Positions 1 to 6,211 are shown, counted from the stretch's first letter. The stretch is DNA of 9,255 nt from Candidatus Woesearchaeota archaeon (GCA_018221175.1 JAAOYE010000061.1:1-9255), one strand, 5' to 3'. The notes: generated by a model from the letters alone, not told the origin. Made by a program: numbers and translations.

Positions 1-54
1 AAAAACCATTAGTCAATTTTTGTACCTGAAATGGCAAAGCCACCCCACTAAATG

Positions 55-80
55 CTGTGAACTTCAGTCCACAGTTTTTT
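55..80 (+). terminator. Hairpin plus T-run, possible rightward terminator
   Basis: CTGTG at 55-59 can pair with CACAG at 70-74. There is one mismatch and then two more pairs toward a short loop, and six T follow at 75-80. On the plus strand this resembles an intrinsic terminator that would end a gene entering from left of the window and converging on gatB. On the minus strand the hairpin lies just past the gatB stop, but no T-run follows it in that direction. The stem is short, and archaeal termination depends more on T-runs than on hairpins, so the call is tentative. Confidence 0.35.
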
Positions 81-1488
81 ACTCTATAATCTTTTTTATA
101 AGCTTAATTACTTCGCCTGCTTGAGCAGCACCTCGTGTTTTTCGCATGACTTTTCCCACCAAGAAATTCAGGCTTTGCTCTTTTCCGTCTTTATACTCAG
201 CGACAGCATGAAGATTTTCTTTAACAATATTTTTTACAATCTTTTCTAAAGCTCCACTGCCAGAAACTGCTTGAAGTCCTTGCTTTTTCACATACTCTTC
301 GACATCAAAAGGTTTGTCGCAAAGTTTCTCCAAAATTTTTTTAGCGACATTGTCAGTAATTTTATTTTTTGACAAAAGTTTAAGTATGTCTCCAAACTCT
401 TTTGGTCCAAACTTAATGTCTGAAAATTCAAGCTTGTTGTAATTTAATACTCTTGGAAGCTCTCGTCTTACCCATTTAGCGGCAAGAACTGGGTTAACGC
501 GTTTTGCAACAGCATCAAAAAATTCAGACAAATCATAGTCAAGAGTCAATACTTTTGCGTTTTCTTTTGATATTTTGTATTTGTTTACATATCTTTTTGC
601 CCTTTCTTGATGAAGTTCAGGCAAACTATCTTTGACTTTTTTTATCCAGTCCTTTGTTATGTCTGTAACAACAAGGTCCGGGTCTAAGATGTAGCCATAG
701 TCTTCTTCAGTCTCTTTTTTTCTCATTGAAATAGTTATGCCAGAATCAGCATCCCAAGCTCTTGTTTCCTGCACGATTTTTTCATTGTTTAAAACTGCCT
801 GTTTTTGTCGCTCAATTTCATAGTTTAATGCTTTTTCTATTTCTTTAAACCCAGTAATGTTTTTTACCTCAACCTTGACATAGCCAGATTCTTTTATAGA
901 GATATTAGCGTCAGCTTTTATCACGCAATTGTTGATGTCAAAAATCTTCAAGTAACGCAAAACATTAATTAACTGCTTCATAAAATCTCTTGCCTGCTCA
1001 GGAGAGTCCATGTCAGGCTCAGTAACAACTTCGCAAAGGGGTCTTCCACTGCGATTGTAATCAACAAGCACGAATTGTGAGTCTGTCATGCCGGCAGGGT
1101 GCACAAGGCTTGCAGGGTCTTCTTCCATGTGAACTCTTGTGATGCCAATGGTTTTTCCATCAGATAGATTTAATTTCCCATTTTTTCCAAGCGGTAGCTC
1201 GTACTGTGTAATTTGATAGTTTTTGGCCATGTCAGGATAAAAATAGCTTTTTCTAGAAAACACAAGTTGCGGAGAAATTTTGCAGCCAAGAGCAAGGCAA
1301 AGCCTAATTGCATAATCCACTGCTTTTTTATTTAGAACTGGTTTTGTTCCAGGAAATCCAAGGCAAACGTCGCACGTTGATGAGTTTGGCTTATCTGCAC
1401 TTGTAGGACACCCGCAAAAAAGCTTGGTGTCTGTATTTAGCTCAACATGGATTTCAAGACCAATAACAATGTCTGTATTAAATGTCAT
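79..1488 (-). CDS. gatB: Aspartyl/glutamyl-tRNA amidotransferase subunit B (GatB)
   Basis: The 469-aa product is full length for GatB. GatB binds the misacylated tRNA (Asp-tRNAAsn or Glu-tRNAGln), activates the side-chain carboxylate with ATP, and receives ammonia from GatA. Visible hallmarks are the N-terminal GLEIHVEL segment (about 10-17, with E12 and H14), a four-cysteine zinc site (C25, C27, C39, C42), YFYPD at 82-86, HMEED at 120-124, KADANIS at 191-197, and the C-terminal YqeY-like tail with LNFLVGKVM near 440-448. It has no AspRS-like insertion, so it is GatB rather than GatE. The ATG overlaps the stop of the upstream MazG-like gene by 4 nt, and only a weak purine-rich SD precedes it, so translational coupling is likely. 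The stop is TAA. The gene is separated from gatC and gatA by the two-component operon. In archaea GatCAB usually makes Asn-tRNA while GatDE makes Gln-tRNA; that this copy serves Asn is an inference. Confidence 0.97.
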   Translation of the reverse strand: MTFNTDIVIGLEIHVELNTDTKLFCGCPTSADKPNSSTCDVCLGFPGTKPVLNKKAVDYAIRLCLALGCKISPQLVFSRKSYFYPDMAKNYQITQYELPLGKNGKLNLSDGKTIGITRVHMEEDPASLVHPAGMTDSQFVLVDYNRSGRPLCEVVTEPDMDSPEQARDFMKQLINVLRYLKIFDINNCVIKADANISIKESGYVKVEVKNITGFKEIEKALNYEIERQKQAVLNNEKIVQETRAWDADSGITISMRKKETEEDYGYILDPDLVVTDITKDWIKKVKDSLPELHQERAKRYVNKYKISKENAKVLTLDYDLSEFFDAVAKRVNPVLAAKWVRRELPRVLNYNKLEFSDIKFGPKEFGDILKLLSKNKITDNVAKKILEKLCDKPFDVEEYVKKQGLQAVSGSGALEKIVKNIVKENLHAVAEYKDGKEQSLNFLVGKVMRKTRGAAQAGEVIKLIKKIIE

Positions 1489-1847
1489 TTTTTCTCTTCT
1501 TCTTTGATTTTATTCCAATATTTTTTTTCTTCGTCTAGTGTAATCTTATTATTATTAAAAATGTGAGGTTTTCTTCTTTTTATTTTAACAATGGAAGATT
1601 TAATTGAATCATTAATATTAAAACCAAATTCTTTTTCACAAATTTTAATTAAAATTAAAAAGGCAAATAAGACATCTCCAATTTCTTCAATAATATCTTT
1701 AGACTCGTTTTTTTCTAAAGCGTCTACAAGCTCGTTTATTTCACTTTGCAATTCTTTTGAATGGTCAATTGCAGTTTGTTTTTGAATAAATGGACTATTA
1801 TTAAGATTCAAAGATGCTATCTCTATTAGTTCTCTTATTTTTTCCAT
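1485..1847 (-). CDS. MazG-like nucleoside triphosphate pyrophosphohydrolase
   Basis: A 120-aa (121 from the GTG) all-alpha protein of the MazG/dUTPase-like superfamily, which hydrolyses NTPs or dNTPs to the monophosphate and pyrophosphate using Mg2+. In 121-aa numbering the metal-binding signature is visible as E37-x2-E40 on one helix and E56-x2-D59 on another. A KRRKPHIF segment (about 91-98) and a C-terminal YWNKIKEEE tail (about 111-119) are both typical of MazG proteins. The substrate cannot be read from sequence. ATG at 1847 is preferred, but a GTG at 1850 lies directly before it. No SD is visible, and a TATA-like box 25-30 nt upstream points to a leaderless or nearly leaderless transcript. 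Its TGA stop overlaps the gatB ATG by 4 nt, so the two are co-translated. A house-cleaning role is the default reading; a link to tRNA amidation is only suggested by the coupling. Confidence 0.85.
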   Translation of the reverse strand: MEKIRELIEIASLNLNNSPFIQKQTAIDHSKELQSEINELVDALEKNESKDIIEEIGDVLFAFLILIKICEKEFGFNINDSIKSSIVKIKRRKPHIFNNNKITLDEEKKYWNKIKEEEKK

Positions 1848-1869
1848 CACAGAGTTAACATCAGAACTA

Positions 1870-1887
1870 TTCTTATATTATATTTTC
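1870..1887 (-). promoter_or_regulatory. Archaeal promoter (BRE/TATA) for mazG-like/gatB
   Basis: Read on the minus strand, CGAAAATATAATATAAG contains a purine-rich BRE-like CGAAAA and then TATAATATA. The box centre is about 25-30 nt upstream of the GTG/ATG at 1850/1847, which is the spacing expected for a leaderless start. It lies in the gap between the 108-aa gene and the MazG-like gene, so gatB is probably transcribed separately from the two-component operon. Confidence 0.55.
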
Positions 1888-1888
1888 G

Positions 1889-1893
1889 AAAAA
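1889..1893 (-). terminator. Short T-run after the two-component operon
   Basis: Five T on the minus strand begin two bases after the TAA stop of the 108-aa gene and run directly into the BRE/TATA of the next unit. Archaeal RNA polymerase terminates at T-rich runs without needing a hairpin. This run is short, so termination may be partial and some read-through into mazG-gatB is plausible. Confidence 0.3.
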
Positions 1894-1894
1894 G

Positions 1895-2221
1895 TTAGAC
1901 GTCAAGGCCAAAAGTCTTAAATTCGCCATACATAGCTGAGTCAATGCTGTCTCTAAGCATCTTTTTAGAAGTATCTAAAAATAAGTAGTCAAATATCTTA
2001 TTTATAGGTTCTGCAAGCTCTTCTTTTGAGTAGATGTCTATTTTAGGGTCGATATGGACATCCGCGTTTACGCTGATGTATTGCATGAAAGAATGCTCGC
2101 TTTTTTGCTCTTCAATAAGATTTTTTAAAACAAACAGCACGAATTTTTTAGATGCTATTTCTGAACCTACTGAAAGCACTTTGTCAAAAAATTCCTTTAA
2201 TATCAGAGAGTTCGGATTCAT
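1895..2221 (-). CDS. Unrecognised 108-aa protein, third gene of the two-component operon
   Basis: I do not recognise this family. The 108-residue product is soluble, has no signal peptide or membrane segment, and reads as mixed helix and strand. There is an N-terminal helical part (about 5-40), a short extended stretch VNADVHIDPKIDIY (about 51-64) and a helical C-terminal third containing LFLDTSKKMLRDSIDSAM (about 80-97). The ATG overlaps the receiver TGA by 4 nt and has an AGGT Shine-Dalgarno about 6 nt upstream, so it is translated at its own site and coupled to the receiver. The stop is TAA. The 4-nt overlaps through all three genes suggest it works with the kinase and receiver, as an output partner, phosphatase or scaffold. 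No His-containing phosphotransfer motif or DNA-binding helix-turn-helix is evident. The function is unknown. Confidence 0.8.
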   Translation of the reverse strand: MNPNSLILKEFFDKVLSVGSEIASKKFVLFVLKNLIEEQKSEHSFMQYISVNADVHIDPKIDIYSKEELAEPINKIFDYLFLDTSKKMLRDSIDSAMYGEFKTFGLDV

Positions 2222-2589
2222 TTTTTACCTAAATACTTTTCAATTTGCTCAAGCAAATCAGGAACAGTAAAAGGCTTAGTGATATATCCTTTTGCACCTG
2301 CCATTCCTATAATTACACTTTGCTTGTCGGTTTTTGCCGTTAAAAACACTATCGGTGTCTTTTTGTTTACCTTTGACTGGGTTATTTCAACAAAAGTGTC
2401 CCAGCCGTCAAGCTGCGGCATCATGATATCTAAAAGTATAAGGTCAAACTTTTCTTTTTGACATACCTCAAGAAATTTGACTGGATCATTGAATGTTTCA
2501 ACTTTTAAGCTTTTGTCAACGTTTTTTAGACCAAACTTTACTGTGAATAAAAGGTCGTCGTTATCATCTACAACTGCTATTCGTTTCAT
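2218..2589 (-). CDS. Stand-alone response regulator receiver protein (CheY-like)
   Basis: A 123-aa single REC domain with nothing attached. The complete phospho-acceptor site is present: acidic pair D8/D9, phospho-acceptor D54 in LILLDIMMP, switch threonine T84 in VFLTAK, and lysine K105 in TKPF. The conserved DG follows at 61-62. It should be phosphorylated by the kinase encoded directly upstream, whose TGA overlaps its ATG by 4 nt. With no DNA-binding or enzymatic output domain it must act by protein contact, like CheY or Spo0F. The 108-aa protein encoded next (another 4-nt overlap) is the obvious candidate partner, which is an inference. No chemotaxis or archaellum genes are visible nearby. 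No clear SD precedes the ATG, so translation likely depends on coupling. Confidence 0.95.
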   Translation of the reverse strand: MKRIAVVDDNDDLLFTVKFGLKNVDKSLKVETFNDPVKFLEVCQKEKFDLILLDIMMPQLDGWDTFVEITQSKVNKKTPIVFLTAKTDKQSVIIGMAGAKGYITKPFTVPDLLEQIEKYLGKK

Positions 2590-3845
2590 TTTTTTCTGCC
2601 AATCGGGAGCTTTATTGTAATTGTTGTCCCTTTGTCTTTACCATCACTAAGCGCGAATATTTGGCCGTCATGCAATTCGACAATTCTTTTTGCAATAGAA
2701 AGGCCAAGTCCGCTTGACTCATGATGATGTCTTGAAGGGTCTGCTTTATAGAATTCGTTAAAGATACTATTTAAATCTTTTGCTTCCAGACCAATCCCGT
2801 TGTCTTTAAAGTTTATTTCAAAAAACTTTTCTTTTGTTTTTGAAGTTATATCAATTTTTTTCACGTCGCTTTCGTTATATTTTATCGCATTTGTTATAAT
2901 ATTTTCAAACACTTCCCTTAGCTTTAACTCGTCAATTTCAGCTTTGAGCCCTTTTGTAATGTTATTAGATATTCTTACAGTGTCTTTTTTGTAAGCCATA
3001 TGAATTGAGCGGATTATTTCGTCGGCTAGATTGACTAGTTTTACTTTTTTCAAGTCAAGCTTGGCAGTTTTTGCTTCCATTCTTGCAAGGCTCAATGTGT
3101 CAAGAACAAGCCTTTCAAGATAATTAGAGTTTTTAATGCAGATTTCAAGAATCTTTTTTTCCTCTTTTCCTTTAATATGATGTTCAAGATATGGCAAGAG
3201 ATTTAGAAGCGGTGTAAGCGGCGTTCGGAGATCATGCGATAACTGATTTATGAACTGGGTTTTTTGGGTTAATAGGTTTTCCACAACCTCTTTTTCAACT
3301 CTTAGCTGTTTTGTTCTTTCCTTGACCTTTTTCTCGACGCTTTTTTTCTCCTCTTTTAGCTCTTCCTGCGTATTTTTAAGCTCTTCATTGAACATCTTGA
3401 GTTCTTTTTGCTGTTTTGCAAGCATCTCTGCCTGCATTGCGAGGCGCTCATTTTTTATCTTTAATTCATCTGCTTTGTCTGAGTATTCATCTGCTTTTTT
3501 TTGTGCGTGGGTGTCAAGCATAAAGTTTAGTTTTAGAAGTCTTTCTTTTTTGTCAGTGTAATCATCCATCTCGCTAAACATTTTTCTAAAGCCAACAAGT
3601 GCCAAAATACTTGCCAAAAAGCATATTGAGATGAGTGCTCCGATTTTATCGTTGATAAGTTCATCTCGAAGCGCGATTGAGGCAATTATTGTAAGTGCAG
3701 TGATTAATAGAGAGAATAAAAGAGTCAAAAGTTTCCATGTGAAGTTTATTTTAGAAATCTTCATACTCTTTGAGAATCTCACAATCATCCAAAATGTCAT
3801 TGAAAGAGAGATAAATACAATTATAAGCAAAAATTCGTTGACCAT
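2586..3845 (-). CDS. Membrane-bound sensor histidine kinase
   Basis: A 419-aa kinase. Three predicted TM helices lie near residues 4-23, 36-59 and 67-86, joined by very short loops. A long coiled coil (about 115-195) leads into the HisKA dimerisation domain with H204 in LSHDLRTPL. The HATPase_c domain follows: N-box around N315/N319, DNGIGL at 348-353, F-box FNEFYKADPSR at 362-372, SGLGLS at 378-383, and a final GTTITIKLP strand. No extracellular sensor, PAS or HAMP domain is recognisable, so the signal may be sensed within the membrane or through a partner. The start is set at ATG 3845: a GAGGTGA Shine-Dalgarno covers 3848-3854, and a GTG at 3851 lies inside that SD and so is an unlikely start. 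The TGA stop overlaps the receiver ATG, marking the two as a cognate pair. Confidence 0.95.
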   Translation of the reverse strand: MVNEFLLIIVFISLSMTFWMIVRFSKSMKISKINFTWKLLTLLFSLLITALTIIASIALRDELINDKIGALISICFLASILALVGFRKMFSEMDDYTDKKERLLKLNFMLDTHAQKKADEYSDKADELKIKNERLAMQAEMLAKQQKELKMFNEELKNTQEELKEEKKSVEKKVKERTKQLRVEKEVVENLLTQKTQFINQLSHDLRTPLTPLLNLLPYLEHHIKGKEEKKILEICIKNSNYLERLVLDTLSLARMEAKTAKLDLKKVKLVNLADEIIRSIHMAYKKDTVRISNNITKGLKAEIDELKLREVFENIITNAIKYNESDVKKIDITSKTKEKFFEINFKDNGIGLEAKDLNSIFNEFYKADPSRHHHESSGLGLSIAKRIVELHDGQIFALSDGKDKGTTITIKLPIGRKK

Positions 3846-3847
3846 CT

Positions 3848-3854
3848 TCACCTC
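3848..3854 (-). promoter_or_regulatory. Shine-Dalgarno GAGGTGA deciding the kinase start
   Basis: GAGGTGA on the minus strand matches the archaeal 16S anti-SD and sits with its GAGG core 5 nt before ATG 3845. The in-frame GTG at 3849-3851 is part of this element, so it should not be taken as the start. This is one of the few strong SDs among the minus-strand genes, matching a promoter placed far enough away to give a leader of about 20 nt. Confidence 0.65.
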
Positions 3855-3887
3855 TTATTTTAGTTACTTAATTTTGTAAGTAGCTTT

Positions 3888-3897
3888 CTTTATAAGG
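3888..3897 (-). promoter_or_regulatory. TATA box of the two-component operon
   Basis: The minus strand reads CCTTATAAAG, with the TTATAAA centre at about 3892. That predicts initiation near 3866-3868 and a leader of about 20 nt carrying the strong SD. It lies in the 65-nt gap between the gatA stop and the kinase start, so kinase-receiver-108 aa can be expressed independently of gatCA. Confidence 0.5.
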
Positions 3898-3910
3898 TTT
3901 TTGCAGAATT

Positions 3911-5320
3911 TTATTTTTCAAGTGCCTTTGCAACAGAAAATAGCTTTCCTTCTTTTAAGTGGTCTGCTGTTATCATCATGCCAACCGGGGTGCCTTTTTC
4001 AAAACCTACCGGAATATTAATGTGTGGCAAACCAGCAAGGTTTGGTCCAACAGTCATGATATCTGCCATGTAATTTTGAAGCGGCGTCAATTTACTTATT
4101 TTGTCAAAGGTTGGCACAAGCATCGGCGTAGTCGGGGATATTAATGCATCATATGTCTTGAACTTTGACTTATACTCATCAATTATCTTTGTCCTGGCTT
4201 TAAGCGCTTTTATGTAGTATGCATCCCTGTACCCACTCATCCTTGCAAATGTTCCAAGCATAATCCTTCGCTTTGCTTCTTCGCCAAGGTTTTTTGCCCT
4301 CACATCTGAAAAATACTCGTTAAAGTTCCCCTTTAACATCTCTTCTTTGCCATACTTCATCCCACAGTATTTTGCCAAGTTTGTCGACGCTTCTGAAGTT
4401 GCTATAATATAATATGTGGAAATCCCATACTTTAAGGTTGTTGGAAGTGAGATCTTTTCAACTTTAGCACCTAATGCTTTTAGTTTTTCTATGGCTTTTT
4501 CCACTTTTTTTTCTACAGCATTGTCAACGCCTTTTCCAAATGTTTCTTTTATTATTCCAATTTTCATCCCTTTAATGTCTTTTTTTAAGTAGGATGAATA
4601 ATTATCTACTTTGTCTAAAAGCGTTGTTGAATCTTTTTTGTCACGTCCAGAAATAACTTCTAAAACAAGCGCTACTCCCCCGATATCTTTTCCCATCGGT
4701 CCAATTTTGTCAAGAGAATTCCCATAGTCTAAAAGACCGTATCGTGATACCCTGCCATATGTTGGGCAAAGCCCATAAACTCCGCAAAAGCTTGCCGGGT
4801 TGACTATTGAACCACCTGTCGATTCTCCTAGTGCAATGTGGGGGAAACCTGCTAGTTGCGAGATTCCTCCGGCGCCCCCAGATGAACCTCCTGTTGCTCT
4901 GTTCTTGTCAAAAGGATTCTTTGGAGTTTTAAAGCCTACACCAACGTTTGTGCAAAAAGCTCCAAATCCAAACTCGTCCTGTGCTGTTTTTCCAAGAATT
5001 ATTGCGCCCTGCTCGACGCATCTTTTTATAGCTGTGCTTGAAAACGGAGGGGTGTATCCGTCAAGTATTTTTGAGCCTCCGCGCGACTCAACACCTGCAA
5101 CCAAAATAGCATCTTTTGCTGTGATAAAAAGACCTGCGAGTTTTCCCTTAGTATTTTTTTTTACAGCTTTTGCCTGTGATAGCGCTAGTTCTTCAGAGAT
5201 TATGTTCATATAGTTAAATTCATTATCGGTTTTTTTTAGCTCAGAAAGAGCCTTTTTTGTAGCGTCAACTATGTCAATTTCTCCTCTTTGCACTTTTTTT
5301 ATGTGATCTTTAATTGTCAT
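3911..5320 (-). CDS. gatA: Glutamyl-tRNA(Gln)/aspartyl-tRNA(Asn) amidotransferase subunit A (GatA)
   Basis: A 469-aa amidase-signature enzyme, the glutaminase subunit that frees ammonia from glutamine and channels it to GatB. The Ser-cisSer-Lys triad is present: K69 in TAKDA, the serine pair S146/S147 in GGSSGG (144-149), and nucleophile S171 in TGGSI. Downstream are CGVYGLCPTYGRVSRYGL (179-196), RRIMLGTF and the DIMTVGPNLAG stretch that corresponds to the glutamine-binding region. The loop before the nucleophile reads ESTGGSIVNP, where most GatA proteins have a DTGGSIRQP-like sequence. The change is conservative around the serine but unusual. The ATG directly follows the gatC TAG, in the same frame, with a GGTG Shine-Dalgarno inside the end of gatC. 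The stop is TAA. It is normal in length for the family and probably active. Confidence 0.96.
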   Translation of the reverse strand: MTIKDHIKKVQRGEIDIVDATKKALSELKKTDNEFNYMNIISEELALSQAKAVKKNTKGKLAGLFITAKDAILVAGVESRGGSKILDGYTPPFSSTAIKRCVEQGAIILGKTAQDEFGFGAFCTNVGVGFKTPKNPFDKNRATGGSSGGAGGISQLAGFPHIALGESTGGSIVNPASFCGVYGLCPTYGRVSRYGLLDYGNSLDKIGPMGKDIGGVALVLEVISGRDKKDSTTLLDKVDNYSSYLKKDIKGMKIGIIKETFGKGVDNAVEKKVEKAIEKLKALGAKVEKISLPTTLKYGISTYYIIATSEASTNLAKYCGMKYGKEEMLKGNFNEYFSDVRAKNLGEEAKRRIMLGTFARMSGYRDAYYIKALKARTKIIDEYKSKFKTYDALISPTTPMLVPTFDKISKLTPLQNYMADIMTVGPNLAGLPHINIPVGFEKGTPVGMMITADHLKEGKLFSVAKALEK

Positions 5321-5608
5321 CTACACCGCCTTTGGCCCTTTAAAATATCCATCCTTTTTGTGGGTCTTTGCTTGTGCAAGGGCTTTTTCTTGCGAGAAGC
5401 ATTCTTCTGCTTTGTCTTCTCTAAGAACGTTTTTTACGTCAACAGGCTGTATTGACATCTTTGTCTTTTCAACATTAATTTCGTCAAGAATCGAAAACGC
5501 ATCCAAAATCTCTTTGAACTCCGAAACAAACTTTTTTACTTCCGTCTCAGTCAGTTTTAGCCTTGCAACTTCCGCAACGTGCAAAATCAGCTCTTTATCA
5601 ACTTTCAT
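5321..5608 (-). CDS. gatC: Glutamyl-tRNA(Gln)/aspartyl-tRNA(Asn) amidotransferase subunit C (GatC)
   Basis: A 95-aa protein of typical GatC length. GatC wraps around GatA and stabilises its contact with GatB. The N-terminal helix carries the family pattern HVAEVARLKLTE (10-21), followed by the FKEILDAFSILDEINV helix, the extended middle (IQPVDVKNVLREDK) and a closing GYFKGPKAV that resembles the usual G-x-F-x-V-P-x end. It starts at ATG 5608 without an SD. A TTTAAATA element 24 nt upstream predicts a leaderless mRNA. It ends with TAG directly before the gatA ATG, in frame with it. The gatC-gatA pair forms one unit, and gatB is about 2.4 kb further downstream. Confidence 0.94.
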   Translation of the reverse strand: MKVDKELILHVAEVARLKLTETEVKKFVSEFKEILDAFSILDEINVEKTKMSIQPVDVKNVLREDKAEECFSQEKALAQAKTHKKDGYFKGPKAV

Positions 5609-5628
5609 TTAAAGGTTAGAATCAAGAT

Positions 5629-5639
5629 TATTTAAAAAA
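5629..5639 (-). promoter_or_regulatory. TATA box for gatC-gatA overlapping a T-run
   Basis: The minus strand reads TTTTTTAAATA here. The TTTAAATA part is centred about 24 nt before the gatC ATG, fitting a leaderless start at or near that ATG. The six T at 5634-5639 lie just past the stop of the SLOG-fold gene and could at the same time act as its T-rich terminator, so one short stretch would do both jobs. Confidence 0.5.
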
Positions 5640-5650
5640 GTTGCTCTAAA

Positions 5651-6166
5651 TCATTTATTGAGAGCTTTTGATACGTCTTTTGTTTTGACATACTCGATTT
5701 TCACATCTCTTTTAGATTCGATTGGAAGCCTTTGCGTGATGAAGTCCTCTATAACTATTGTTTTAATTTTCTTATAGTATTTTGTTCCCATGATTTCTCC
5801 AAGAGTTCCCGTGCCAAAACCAAAGCTCAAAAGAATATCGCTTTCTACAACGATTGTTGGCGCTTGATTTCTCCATGTGCAGCAATTTATTATTTCATCG
5901 GCAACTTCCTGATTTAATTTATCGATGCCAAACTCTGTGTCATCCATAGGGATTATCCCATAAACTTTTTTTCCGCCTTGTTTTTTATATTCGACTGCAA
6001 CAGTATCTGATACAGATCCTTTTTCAGGAACCAATACCAATTCATGACCAAGACTAACGATGGTTTTTACTATTTTTACAATTTCATTTACATACGCAAA
6101 AACGTCCATATTTATAATCTTGCAAAATTTCTTTACTTTTGTTGGTCCGACAATGCCAATCTTCAT
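5651..6166 (-). CDS. SLOG-superfamily (TIGR00725/LOG-like) Rossmann-fold protein
   Basis: A 171-aa soluble protein with a Rossmann-like nucleotide-binding fold. It opens with beta-strand MKIGIVGPT and has a second strand HELVLVPEKGS (41-51). A CTWRNQ stretch (96-101) precedes the SLOG signature G118-T-G-T-x-x-E124 in FGFGTGTLGEI. In LOG/lysine-decarboxylase-like proteins the equivalent G-G-x-G-T-x-x-E loop binds a nucleotide phosphate. The first glycine of the usual PGG is not preserved (S-F-G-F before G118), so a LOG-type cytokinin phosphoribohydrolase activity should not be assumed. The substrate is unknown. ATG 6166 is chosen because a TATA box is centred 24 nt upstream and no SD is present. 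The gene ends in TGA, 42 nt before gatC, which has its own TATA. It looks like a conserved archaeal protein of unknown role. Confidence 0.8.
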   Translation of the reverse strand: MKIGIVGPTKVKKFCKIINMDVFAYVNEIVKIVKTIVSLGHELVLVPEKGSVSDTVAVEYKKQGGKKVYGIIPMDDTEFGIDKLNQEVADEIINCCTWRNQAPTIVVESDILLSFGFGTGTLGEIMGTKYYKKIKTIVIEDFITQRLPIESKRDVKIEYVKTKDVSKALNK

Positions 6167-6183
6167 AAAAAACTGTAATTATC

Positions 6184-6196
6184 TTTTATATAAAAG
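6184..6196 (-). promoter_or_regulatory. TATA box for the SLOG-fold gene
   Basis: The minus strand reads CTTTTATATAAAA, a near-consensus archaeal TATA element centred about 24 nt before ATG 6166. With no SD in the short stretch between them, a leaderless transcript is expected. Confidence 0.6.
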
Positions 6197-6211
6197 CTTA
6201 ACTTTTTTTTA

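Noticed and set aside
3250..3561. Ser/Phe-rich plus-strand frame of 103 codons opposite the kinase coiled coil
   Set aside because: The Ser/Phe repeats are simply the complement of Lys/Glu-rich codons in the coiled coil.
3846..3851. GTG start for the histidine kinase at 3851
   Set aside because: The GTG is part of the GAGGTGA Shine-Dalgarno that serves ATG 3845.
4800..5213. Open plus-strand frame of 137 codons antisense to gatA
   Set aside because: It lies wholly opposite conserved gatA codons, its composition is a mirror of them, and it has no promoter or SD. It is a shadow frame.
5651..6166. Cytokinin-type LOG phosphoribohydrolase
   Set aside because: The full PGGxGTxxE motif is not kept and overall similarity is only at the fold level, so a specific enzyme name is not justified.
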